DNA of 8,205 nt from Acidimicrobiaceae bacterium (GCA_002727895.1 PBUO01000019.1:1-8205); one strand, 5' to 3'. Positions 1-6,074 are shown, counted from the first letter of the stretch. Program-made: numbers and translations. The notes: a model not told the origin generated them from the sequence alone.

Positions 1-129
1 ATCGTGGATGATTACGGGGCGTTCGAGCCGTGCCGCCAGGCGGTGGGCGACTACCGGGACGCCCACGGGATCGCGGAGCCGGTCCGCGAGGTCGACTGGA
101 CCGGTGTTTGGTGGCGCCGGGAACAGTGA
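1..129 (+). CDS. TylF/macrocin-type O-methyltransferase, C-terminal end only
   Basis: An open frame runs from base 1 to the TGA at 127-129, giving 42 residues; the start lies outside the window. It begins IVDDYGAF and ends with DWTGVWWRREQ. The run DDYG, then CRQAVGDYRDAHGI, then a Dx-TG-WW ending is the usual C-terminus of the TylF/NovP family of SAM-dependent sugar O-methyltransferases. In that family the Asp pair of DDYG helps bind the catalytic metal ion. The family methylates sugar hydroxyls in antibiotics and glycans; the substrate here cannot be told. The stop overlaps the next gene's start by 4 nt, so the two were probably co-translated. Recognition rests on 42 residues only, but the match to the family ending is good. 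The frame is too short to be called without that family knowledge. Confidence 0.75.
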   Translation: MVDDYGAFEPCRQAVGDYRDAHGIAEPVREVDWTGVWWRREQ

Positions 130-848
130 CACCGGCCGGCGACGAGCCATACCCGACGTACTTCCACCTGCTGGTCGACGTGCATCGGTTACTCCGGCCC
201 CGGACGTATCTCGAAGTCGGCGTGAATGAGGGGCACTCGCTGGCCCTGGTCGGACCGGCGACCCGCATCGTAGGGGTCGACCCGGAACCGAAGGGAGACG
301 GCCTCGACCATCCCGACTGGACGGTGGTGCCTGAGACCTCCGAGGCGTTCTTCGGCAGGTCGGACGTCCCGGAACTCCTGGGAGGTCCGCTGGATCTCGC
401 CTTCGTGGATGGTCTCCACCTGTTCGAGGTGGCGCTGGCCGACGTACTGGCCGTGGAGCGCTTGGCCCATCCGGGGACGGTCGTCCTGGTCCACGACGTG
501 CTTCCCATCGACGCCGAGACGTCGAGCCGCGAGCGATCAACGGCGGTGTGGAGCGGGGACGTCTGGAAGACGGTGGTCCTACTCCGGCGGCACCGCCCGG
601 ACCTGGCGGTGACCACGCTGGACGTCGGCCCCACGGGGATGGCCGTCATCACGGGCTTCGCTGCCGGGACGGCCGTCCCTTGGGGGCCCGACGCGGCCTG
701 GGTCGATACGGCCGTGGCTGAGTTGCTCTCGGCCGACCATGGTGACCTGCTGGCGATGGGTCTCGAGGACGCTCTGGGCGTGGTGCCCGGCACGCCGACT
801 GAGCTATCCCGCCTCCTTCCGGGCGGCCCGGTTACGGGACCGGCCTAA
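126..848 (+). CDS. Class I SAM-dependent methyltransferase (Methyltransf_24-like)
   Basis: A 240-residue protein. I chose GTG 126 because it forms a GTGA overlap with the previous stop and gives an N-terminus (MTPAGDEPYPTYFHLL) just ahead of the fold; an upstream extension to 30 would overlap the previous gene by 100 nt and is low-complexity Arg/Gly. SAM motif I is E30-VGVNEG at 30-36, followed by an acidic end of strand 2 (VGVDPE, D52). The DLAFVDGLH segment (90-98) and VVLVHDV (119-125) are hallmarks of the Methyltransf_24 family, and GDVWK (145-149) also recurs there. These proteins often sit in glycan or cephalosporin-hydroxylase-like clusters, and here the partner is a TylF-type enzyme. 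The acceptor is unknown; a role in methylating a surface or secreted glycan is inference from the neighbour. It ends at TAA 846-848 with no evident terminator. Confidence 0.85.
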   Translation: MTPAGDEPYPTYFHLLVDVHRLLRPRTYLEVGVNEGHSLALVGPATRIVGVDPEPKGDGLDHPDWTVVPETSEAFFGRSDVPELLGGPLDLAFVDGLHLFEVALADVLAVERLAHPGTVVLVHDVLPIDAETSSRERSTAVWSGDVWKTVVLLRRHRPDLAVTTLDVGPTGMAVITGFAAGTAVPWGPDAAWVDTAVAELLSADHGDLLAMGLEDALGVVPGTPTELSRLLPGGPVTGPA

Positions 849-991
849 ATCTGCGCCTCCTCGGCCCACCCCTCGTCGGCCGGCGCCGCGTTCACCAACT
901 CTCGTCGGACGTCGACCCGGCGTTCGTCCACGGCTTCCCTCAGCGATTGGCGATCGTACGGACCGCTTCCAGCCCGGTCGACGCCGGGCCG

Positions 992-997
992 TAGGCT
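992..997 (+). promoter_or_regulatory. Possible -10 box for a leaderless menB transcript
   Basis: TAGGCT matches the actinobacterial TANNNT -10 pattern and ends 8 nt before the menB ATG. There is no Shine-Dalgarno ahead of that ATG (the leader is tcgggccc). This arrangement is typical of leaderless mRNAs, which are common in actinobacteria. No convincing -35 is visible at 17-18 nt upstream, so the call is weak. Confidence 0.25.
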
Positions 998-1005
998 TCG
1001 GGCCC

Positions 1006-1917
1006 ATGAGCGAATCCACCACCGGCGCCCCGTTCGATCGGGCCCGCTGGGAACCTGTTCCCGGCTTCGACCTGACCGACCTGACGTACCACCGGGCCGT
1101 CGACCAGGGCACGGTGCGGATCGCCTTCGACCGTCCTGAGGTCCGCAACGCCTTCCGTCCCCATACCGTCGACGAGTTGTACCGGACCCTCGACCACGCC
1201 CGCATAACGTCGGATGTGGGCACTGTGCTGCTGACCGGCAACGGCCCTTCGCCCCGGGACGGCGGCTGGTCCTTCTGCTCGGGCGGAGACCAGCGCATCC
1301 GCGGCAAGGACGGCTACCGGTACGCCGAGGGCGAGACGGCCGAGTCGGTGGACCCGGCCCGCACCGGACGGCTCCACATCCTTGAGGTGCAGCGCCTCAT
1401 CCGCTTCATGCCCAAGGTGGTGATCGCCGTGGTGCCCGGCTGGGCAGCCGGCGGCGGGCACAGCCTCCACGTGGTGGCCGACCTGACCCTGGCCAGCCGC
1501 CAGCATGCCCGCTTCAAGCAGACCGACGCCGACGTGGCCAGCTTCGACGGCGGGTTCGGCTCGGCGTACCTGGCACGTCAGGTGGGCCAGAAGTTCGCCC
1601 GGGAGATCTTCTTCCTGGGTCGAGAGTACGACGCCGAGACGATGCACCGTATGGGCGCCGTCAACGAGGTGGTCGACCACGAACGTCTCGAGGAGGTGGC
1701 GTTGGAGTGGGCCGCAGCTATCAACGCCAAGAGCCCGACGGCCCAGCGGATGCTGAAGTTCGCCTTCAACCTGATCGACGACGGCCTGGTGGGCCAGCAG
1801 GTGTTCGCCGGAGAGGCCACGCGTCTGGCCTACGGCACCGACGAGGCGCAGGAGGGTCGGGACGCCTTCCTCGAGAAGCGCCCGCAGGACTTCTCCGACT
1901 TCCCGTACCACTTCTGA
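1006..1917 (+). CDS. menB: 1,4-dihydroxy-2-naphthoyl-CoA synthase (naphthoate synthase)
   Basis: A 303-residue cytoplasmic crotonase-fold enzyme that closes the second ring of menaquinone, turning o-succinylbenzoyl-CoA into DHNA-CoA. Strong family signatures are SGGDQRIRG (92-100, oxyanion-hole region), LEVQRLIRFMPK (126-137), GWAAGGGHSLH (145-155), KQTDADVASFDGG (171-183), AYLARQVGQKFAREIFFLGR (188-207) and the C-terminal KRPQDFSDFPYHF. By alignment from memory with M. tuberculosis MenB (offset 11), the active-site Ser, Asp and Tyr are S179, D181 and Y276. D174 falls where that enzyme has Asp185, which replaces the bicarbonate used by E. coli-type enzymes, so this should be a bicarbonate-independent type II MenB. 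Length is normal. ATG 1006 is chosen because the frame upstream is not protein-like. No other men gene lies in the window. The identification is near certain. Confidence 0.97.
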   Translation: MSESTTGAPFDRARWEPVPGFDLTDLTYHRAVDQGTVRIAFDRPEVRNAFRPHTVDELYRTLDHARITSDVGTVLLTGNGPSPRDGGWSFCSGGDQRIRGKDGYRYAEGETAESVDPARTGRLHILEVQRLIRFMPKVVIAVVPGWAAGGGHSLHVVADLTLASRQHARFKQTDADVASFDGGFGSAYLARQVGQKFAREIFFLGREYDAETMHRMGAVNEVVDHERLEEVALEWAAAINAKSPTAQRMLKFAFNLIDDGLVGQQVFAGEATRLAYGTDEAQEGRDAFLEKRPQDFSDFPYHF

Positions 1918-1949
1918 CGGGGCGAGAAGACCGAGGGACCACCAAGGCG

Positions 1950-2426
1950 ATGCCCAGCCTCCTAGTGGTCTTTCACTCGGCCTCCGGGGGTACCACGCGT
2001 CTGGTGGAGGCTGCCGTCGAGGGTGCACGGGATCCGGAGATCGCCGAGGCCACCGGCACGCTGGTCGACGTCCGGGTTCTTGGGGCATTCGACGCCGGTG
2101 TCGACGACGTACTGGCCGCCGACGGTTACCTGCTGGGCACCCCGGAGAACTTCGGCTACATGTCCGGGGCGCTCAAGGACTTCTTTGACCGCGCCTACTA
2201 CCCCTGTCTGGAGCACACCAGGGGTCGCCCCTATGGCCTACTGGTCCGAGCCGGTGGCGGGGGCACTGCCGCGGTTGACGCCGTGGTGCCGTTGGCCACA
2301 GGGCTCGAATGGCGTGCGGTGGTGGAGCCGATCATCGCGGCGGGTGACCTGACTGACAGCCACCTGGCGGCGGCCCGGGAATTGGGGGCCGCCCTGGCCG
2401 GGGGGATGGCCGCCGGCCTCTGGTAG
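1950..2426 (+). CDS. Flavodoxin-fold / NAD(P)H-dependent oxidoreductase-like protein
   Basis: A 158-residue protein starting at ATG 1950, with an AAGG close upstream (gggaccaccaaggcg). The N-terminal strand and loop, VVFHSASGGTTRLVEA (6-21), is the flavodoxin-type phosphate loop that would hold the FMN phosphate. GTPENFGYMSGALKDFFDR (63-81) is the second FMN loop typical of flavodoxin and NADPH-dependent FMN reductase-like proteins. The remainder (GLLVRAGGGGTAAVD and a helical Ala-rich tail) completes a single Rossmann-like domain. It has no signal peptide or membrane segment. It lies 32 nt after menB on the same strand, so co-transcription is likely. A part in quinone redox chemistry is possible but is only inference from position; this is not a recognised menaquinone enzyme. 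The exact reaction is unknown. Confidence 0.8.
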   Translation: MPSLLVVFHSASGGTTRLVEAAVEGARDPEIAEATGTLVDVRVLGAFDAGVDDVLAADGYLLGTPENFGYMSGALKDFFDRAYYPCLEHTRGRPYGLLVRAGGGGTAAVDAVVPLATGLEWRAVVEPIIAAGDLTDSHLAAARELGAALAGGMAAGLW

Positions 2427-2441
2427 TCGTCGACGGCGTGC

Positions 2442-2456
2442 CCGGGGCGACCCCGG
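2442..2456. terminator. Possible bidirectional hairpin between convergent genes
   Basis: CCGGGG-CGA-CCCCGG is a perfect 6-bp stem with a 3-nt loop. It sits between the flavodoxin stop (2426) and the end of the minus-strand small frame (TCA at 2457-2459). Its position suits a shared terminator, but there is no T-run on either side and GC-rich hairpins arise by chance in such DNA. Confidence 0.25.
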
Positions 2457-2627
2457 TCAGTGGCCTGGTCGCTCCCCCACGATGCTGGCCCGCTCCTCGG
2501 CCAGGTAGGTCATGGGGCCCATTCCAGAAAGGCCGTCGGGGGTGAGGCTTCGCCCGATCGACCGGGCTACACCCGGGTCCTCGTCGGTGAGGACCTAGTC
2601 CTTGCCGCGGACGTCGTTGCTGCTCAT
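2457..2627 (-). pseudogene. Small hypothetical frame (about 56 codons) interrupted by an in-frame TAG
   Basis: Ten nucleotides after the acyltransferase stop an ATG opens MSSNDVRGKD, then TAG at 2595-2597. The same frame then continues without a break for 45 more codons (VLTDEDPGVARSIGRS, a GLSGMGPM run, TYLAEERASIVGERPGH) to TGA at 2457-2459. Nearly all codons on both sides of the TAG end in G or C, and the composition is that of a soluble acidic protein rather than random GC-rich sequence. This suggests one former or present small gene with a single nonsense change (for example TAC to TAG). I do not recognise the protein. No in-frame ATG, GTG or TTG lies just after the TAG; the first later ATG is 25 codons on. 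Alternatives are a sequencing error, a real 10-residue peptide followed by chance coding-like sequence, or recoding. Being the last frame of the minus-strand series, it is probably co-transcribed with the acyltransferase. Confidence 0.45.
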
Positions 2628-2637
2628 GGCGCCGACG

Positions 2638-3342
2638 CTACGTTCCGGATTTCCCGTTGACCGCCTCGGAGACGGCGACGCAGCGGGCCACGGCAGCCAT
2701 GATCCGGTCGGTGGCGGCGCGGGAGCGGTCGTCGGGAACCACGCCCACCACCTCGCTGCGCAAGACCAGATTGTCTCGTCGCCAGGGCCGTACTCGCGGC
2801 ATAGAGCGGCCCCTGCGCCATAGGCGTTCGGTGCCACTGGCCCCGTTGGCCACTACCGGAAGCCCGGTGTCCAAGGCCAGGCGTCCGATGCCTGGATGGG
2901 AGCGTCCGACGCCCGTCGCTGCCCACTCCTCCTCCGGGACGACCCGGCCCTCCGGCATGATGGCGATGGACCAGCCCTTCGCCAACTCCTCGGCTGCCAG
3001 TTCGAGGGCCTCAGTACCGTGTACGGGGATACAGCGGAGGGCCCGCAGGAGTGGACCGATGCCGGGCTTCTCGAAGTAGGCGCCGGCCACCAGCGGGCGG
3101 ATGGGCCAATCCCAGGCGTCGAAAGTGGCCGTGGACAGGAGCAGGTCGGCCAGGCTGCGGTGGTTGGCGGCGTGGATGACTGGCCCCGGGCCGGCCTCGG
3201 GTCGCGGTCCGATGTCGAAGGTAGCCATCACCCCCATGGCCATCGCCACCCGATGCTGGATCCGCTGGAGGTCGGCGGCCTCGTCAGCCGGCGGCCCCTC
3301 GGGCCAGTCGACGTCCGACCGGTCGTGTGTTCCCGATACCAC
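2638..3342 (-). CDS. PlsC-type (LPLAT family) acyltransferase
   Basis: A 234-residue protein of the lysophospholipid acyltransferase superfamily, which moves an acyl chain from acyl-CoA or acyl-ACP to a lysophospholipid or similar acceptor at the membrane face. Block I is NHRSLAD with the HX4D pair H61/D66. Block II is AYFEKPGIGPLLRALRCIPVHG (88-109), block III is IMPEGR (128-133) and block IV is LDTGLPVVANG (157-167). No clear transmembrane helix is seen, though 34-43 is mildly hydrophobic. The frame is open up to 3465, but I chose GTG 3342 (MVSGTHDRSD): it lies 23 nt after the deacetylase stop, while the longer version overlaps that gene and is Arg-rich and unlike the family. No Shine-Dalgarno is evident. 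The exact acceptor (lysophosphatidic acid, a mannolipid or another) is not shown. Confidence 0.85.
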   Translation of the reverse strand: MVSGTHDRSDVDWPEGPPADEAADLQRIQHRVAMAMGVMATFDIGPRPEAGPGPVIHAANHRSLADLLLSTATFDAWDWPIRPLVAGAYFEKPGIGPLLRALRCIPVHGTEALELAAEELAKGWSIAIMPEGRVVPEEEWAATGVGRSHPGIGRLALDTGLPVVANGASGTERLWRRGRSMPRVRPWRRDNLVLRSEVVGVVPDDRSRAATDRIMAAVARCVAVSEAVNGKSGT

Positions 3343-3365
3343 GTTGTCGAGCGTAGGGCGGCTGC

Positions 3366-4460
3366 TCAGCCGGCTGGTGGCTGCCAGTCGGGCACCGGAC
3401 CGGGTCGGTGGCAGCCCAGGCTGCTGTCGTGTCGCACGGTGCCGGCGTTGACCGCCCAGAGGCATAGCGGGAGGGTGACGGCACCTTCGATGGTGACGGC
3501 GAATCCGTGGTCGGGCCCGGTGGTGGCCACGTCGACCACACGGTCCCCGTCCAGCGCGGCGCGCACCACGAGGCCGCCGTCGGGCCGGTCAGCGTCGTAG
3601 GCCCAGCCAACGACGGCCACCCCGCGTGACAGCTCGTCAGACACCTCGACGATCGCCTCGATCCGACCTACGGGGACGTCGCCGGGCGTCCGGGTGGCCA
3701 TCCGGGCCTCCCGCTCGCCCGGCGGGCGACAGTCGGGCACCACGTCGAATCGCCAGCCGTCGGCCAGGAAGCGGGGCACCACCTCCTCGACGATGTGGAG
3801 GCTCAGCCACTTGCGGTCGTGGAGTAGCACGACGGATCCGTCGTGGCGCTCGCCGACCAGGTAGTCAACGACGACCGGCACCCACGGGTTGCGCCACTCC
3901 TGGGGGTCGGCCGTCCAGGCCACATGGACCAAGCCGAGGGATCCGGCCACCTCGTCGACGGTGGCGTTCCGGTCCCCGTAGGGGGCGCGGTAGCAGCCGG
4001 GACGGAAGCCGGACAAAGAGGCCAAGAGCGCGGACGCCTCGTCGAGGTCGGCGGCTACCCGCCACGGGTGCTCCTTCGTGAGCTGGCGGTGGTGTATGGA
4101 GTGGTTTCCGAGGGCGTGGCCCCGATTCAGTAGGTCCTGGATCTCGTCGCTGCCCCAGCGGCGCTCCAGGTTCCGCCCCAGAGGGAAGAAGGTGGCCCGG
4201 ACGCCATGGCGGTCCAGTACGTCGAGCAGGACCGGCGTGAACAGCTGGTCCGGTCCGTCGTCGAAGGTCAGGTGGACGACGCCCGGCGGCCCGTCACCAA
4301 CGTCCTCTGCGTGTCCGACTCCCTCCTGGGCCCCGGCCGGGGGCGCGACCCATAAGGCGGCAGAGAGGGCGGCCAACAGGCCGAACGCGACGACGAGCTT
4401 GGCCGGGCGTCGGGCCCGGACGTTGAGCCGCCCGTCAGGTCGTGCCGAAGATCCGGTCAC
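3366..4460 (-). CDS. Secreted NodB-type polysaccharide deacetylase with C-terminal actinobacterial beta-domain
   Basis: A 364-residue exported carbohydrate esterase 4 protein that should remove N- or O-acetyl groups from peptidoglycan or another surface glycan. A basic start (RARRPAK) and hydrophobic core (22-40) ending AGA|QE make a signal peptide, with likely cleavage after residue 44. All five NodB motifs are present: TFDDGP (65-70; D67 base, D68 metal), HSIHH (120-124, metal His pair), RAPYG (158-162), DPQEW (185-189) and LLHD (212-215). So it looks catalytically intact. After a linker, residues 264-352 form a second domain with GWAYD (285-289), a CLWAVN segment (333-338) and SLGC (347-350). 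This resembles a small beta-domain found on actinobacterial cell-wall enzymes. GTG 4460 is the only start that keeps the whole signal peptide; it overlaps the end of upp by 26 nt, implying translational coupling. Confidence 0.92.
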   Translation of the reverse strand: MTGSSARPDGRLNVRARRPAKLVVAFGLLAALSAALWVAPPAGAQEGVGHAEDVGDGPPGVVHLTFDDGPDQLFTPVLLDVLDRHGVRATFFPLGRNLERRWGSDEIQDLLNRGHALGNHSIHHRQLTKEHPWRVAADLDEASALLASLSGFRPGCYRAPYGDRNATVDEVAGSLGLVHVAWTADPQEWRNPWVPVVVDYLVGERHDGSVVLLHDRKWLSLHIVEEVVPRFLADGWRFDVVPDCRPPGEREARMATRTPGDVPVGRIEAIVEVSDELSRGVAVVGWAYDADRPDGGLVVRAALDGDRVVDVATTGPDHGFAVTIEGAVTLPLCLWAVNAGTVRHDSSLGCHRPGPVPDWQPPAG

Positions 4461-5058
4461 CGGCGTCGCCCAGGCCGGGGACGATATAGCCGACCTCGTT
4501 CAGGCATTGGTCGACTGCCCCAGTCCATATGGCCACGTCGGGGTGGGCGGCGTGAAGTGCCTCGATCCCCTCGGGGGCGGCGAGCAGGCAAAGGAACCGG
4601 ATCGCCGCCGGACCGTCTCGCTTGACCACGTCGAGGGCCGCAGCGGCCGAGTTGCCCGTCGCCAGCATGGGGTCCACCACAATGACCGTGCGGCCCTCCA
4701 CCGGCGGGAGCTTGCAGTAGTACTCGACGGCCTCGAGGGTGTCGTGGTCGCGGTAGAGGCCGACGTGGCCCACCCGGGCCGACGGGACGACCCGCAGCAC
4801 ACCGTCCAGCAGGCCGTTGCCGGCCCGCAGGATCGACACCACGACCGGCTCCTCTAGCAGCTCCGGCTGGTCGGACTCGGCCAGGGGAGTGGTGATTCTG
4901 ACCTCCTGCAACGGGAGCTCCCGAGTGACCTCGTAGGTCAGGAGCAGCGCCGTCTCAGTGAGGAGTTGCCGGAAGCGCTCGCTGGGCGTCTCGACCCGGC
5001 GCATCTGGGTCAGCTTGTGGGCCACCAGCGGGTGGTCGACGACGTGCAGTTCGGACAT
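4435..5058 (-). CDS. upp: Uracil phosphoribosyltransferase
   Basis: A 207-residue cytoplasmic pyrimidine-salvage enzyme that joins uracil to PRPP to give UMP. It has the normal family length and full signatures: SILRAG (75-80), the PRPP loop VVDPMLATGNSAAAA (127-141) and the uracil-binding C-terminus GYIVPGLGDAGDRIFGT (190-206). The loop reads ATGNS where many homologues have ATGGS, a conservative variant that is not expected to inactivate the enzyme. ATG 5058 gives the standard start (MSELHVVDHPLVAHKLTQMR). It follows the LysR gene by 25 nt and runs into the deacetylase gene, so it is in a tight same-strand series with genes of unrelated function. An own promoter is possible (TAGGGT just upstream). 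Confidence 0.97.
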   Translation of the reverse strand: MSELHVVDHPLVAHKLTQMRRVETPSERFRQLLTETALLLTYEVTRELPLQEVRITTPLAESDQPELLEEPVVVSILRAGNGLLDGVLRVVPSARVGHVGLYRDHDTLEAVEYYCKLPPVEGRTVIVVDPMLATGNSAAAALDVVKRDGPAAIRFLCLLAAPEGIEALHAAHPDVAIWTGAVDQCLNEVGYIVPGLGDAGDRIFGTT

Positions 5059-5064
5059 CGGCCC

Positions 5065-5070
5065 ACCCTA
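5065..5070 (-). promoter_or_regulatory. Possible -10 box for upp (leaderless type)
   Basis: On the minus strand TAGGGT fits TANNNT and is followed by exactly 6 nt (gggccg) before the upp ATG. That is the spacing expected if transcription starts at the A of ATG. The LysR gene ends only 14 bp upstream, and no good -35 box is seen, so this remains tentative. Confidence 0.25.
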
Positions 5071-5083
5071 GGGCCAGGCCTCC

Positions 5084-6037
5084 TCAGGTGGAGGCGATCA
5101 GCCAGTCGCGGAAGGCCTCGGTGGCCGAGGTGAGGGCCCGCCCCAGTGGCGCGTTCAGCCAGAGTGGTTCCGCGGTGGTGACCGCCTCGGCCACGGGGCG
5201 CACCAGGCGGCCCTGCTGCACCAGGTCCTCCACCAGGTGGTGCCAGCCTAGGCCGACGCCCTGACCCTCCATGGCGGCGTGGAGCAGCACGGTGTAGTCG
5301 TTGGTGATGCCCTGCCCGGCGCCCTCGGGGGCGGTGCGGCCCACGGCCCGGAACCACTCCGACCACCGCATCCGGGACCGGTGCCGCTCCTGGAGGGTCA
5401 GCAGCTCGGCCTCCATGAGGCGGTCGAGGTCCCACGGCACGGAGCCGACCGATGCCGCGTAGTCGGGACTGCACACCGGATAGACGGTCTCCGCCGTCAG
5501 GGCCCAGCGTTGGCAGCCGGGCCAACGGGCCCGTCCCACGGGGATGAAGAGGTCGACGGAGCCGGTGTCGAAGTTCCGGTCGGAGTCGGTGGTGACGCAG
5601 CGGACGTCGACCTCGGGGTGGTCCTGCTTGAAGCGGGCAAGGCGCGGGATGAGCCAGTTGGAGGCCGTGGCCGTGGACACCGAGATGGTCACCACCTCGG
5701 TGTCGTGGTCGTGGAGGTGCTGGAGGTCGCGCACGGCCTGATGGACCCGGGACAGGCCCGCCCCCACCCCGTCAGCCAGAATCCGGCCCTCGTCGGTGAG
5801 GCGGATGCCCCGGTGGTCCCGCTCGAAGAGCGAGCAGCCGAACCACCGCTCGAGCTGTCGGATTGCGTGGCTGACCGCCGACTGGCCGACTTCAAGTTCC
5901 TCGGCGGCGGCCGAGAAGCTGTCGTGGCGGGCCACGATGGCGAAGGTGTGGAGGCCCTGGATCGAGGGCAGGTCGCCGGAGCCCGGTCCCGTCGTGGCCC
6001 TCGCTGTGCCCCCGGGGTGGCTAGCGATCTGATTCAT
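5084..6037 (-). CDS. LysR-family transcriptional regulator (GcvA-like)
   Basis: A 317-residue DNA-binding regulator. The N-terminal winged helix-turn-helix spans about 24-84 (LPSIQGLHTFAIVARHDSFSAAA onward), with recognition helix around QSAVSHAIRQLE (52-63) and the wing LFERDHRGIRLTDEG (70-84). A linker helix follows. The effector-binding domain starts at VVTISVSTATASNWLIPRL (115-133) and shows the GcvA-type pattern of FDTGSVDLFIPVGRARWPG (156-174). ATG 6037 leaves a 23-residue leader before the HTH, which is longer than usual; an upstream start at 6151 would run across the promoter and the neighbouring start, so I reject it. It is divergent from the Rieske gene with 100 bp between the starts, the classic arrangement for a LysR regulator that controls its neighbour and itself. 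The effector is unknown. Confidence 0.92.
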   Translation of the reverse strand: MNQIASHPGGTARATTGPGSGDLPSIQGLHTFAIVARHDSFSAAAEELEVGQSAVSHAIRQLERWFGCSLFERDHRGIRLTDEGRILADGVGAGLSRVHQAVRDLQHLHDHDTEVVTISVSTATASNWLIPRLARFKQDHPEVDVRCVTTDSDRNFDTGSVDLFIPVGRARWPGCQRWALTAETVYPVCSPDYAASVGSVPWDLDRLMEAELLTLQERHRSRMRWSEWFRAVGRTAPEGAGQGITNDYTVLLHAAMEGQGVGLGWHHLVEDLVQQGRLVRPVAEAVTTAEPLWLNAPLGRALTSATEAFRDWLIAST

Positions 6038-6043
6038 GGTCCC

Positions 6044-6057
6044 ATGAGAGTACTCAT
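6044..6057. promoter_or_regulatory. Inverted repeat ATGAG-N4-CTCAT at the LysR promoter
   Basis: A perfect 5-bp dyad (ATGAG, AGTA, CTCAT) covers the candidate -10 box of the LysR gene (6047-6052) and ends 7 bp before its ATG. LysR regulators usually have a second, weaker site that overlaps a promoter, and this could be it, serving autorepression. The half-site sequence differs from that of the stronger dyad at 6061-6075, which argues against the same protein binding both. Confidence 0.35.
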
Positions 6058-6074
6058 CCTTTACACGGAGTGAA
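6047..6074 (-). promoter_or_regulatory. Candidate promoter of the LysR gene
   Basis: On the minus strand a -35-like TTCACT (6069-6074) and a -10-like TACTCT (6047-6052) are 16 bp apart. They place the transcript start within a few bases of the ATG at 6037. The -35 box lies inside the T-N11-A dyad, so regulator binding there should affect this promoter. Only 4 of 6 -35 positions match consensus. Confidence 0.4.

Noticed and set aside
790..816. tRNA-like start on the minus strand (GGCGGGATAGCTCAGTCGG)
   Set aside because: It resembles the acceptor and D-arm of a tRNA, but the D-stem does not close, there is no GGTTCGA T-arm in range, and no matching 3' acceptor strand follows. It lies within the end of the methyltransferase gene and is a chance match.
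940..2088. A 382-codon open frame on the minus strand across menB
   Set aside because: The plus strand encodes an unmistakable MenB. The antisense product is His/Gly/Val-rich without recognisable motifs.
2510..2522. ATGGG-G-CCCAT inverted repeat
   Set aside because: It lies inside the small coding-like frame (Gly-Met-Gly-Pro-Met) and such short G/C dyads are expected by chance in this composition.
2624..2926. Other minus- and plus-strand frames within the acyltransferase region
   Set aside because: All are Arg/Gly/Pro-rich shadows; only the frame with the HX4D and PEGR motifs is protein-like.
5279..6073. A 264-codon plus-strand frame opposite the LysR gene
   Set aside because: The minus strand has a complete LysR helix-turn-helix and effector domain. 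The plus-strand product is low-complexity and ends across the divergent promoter.
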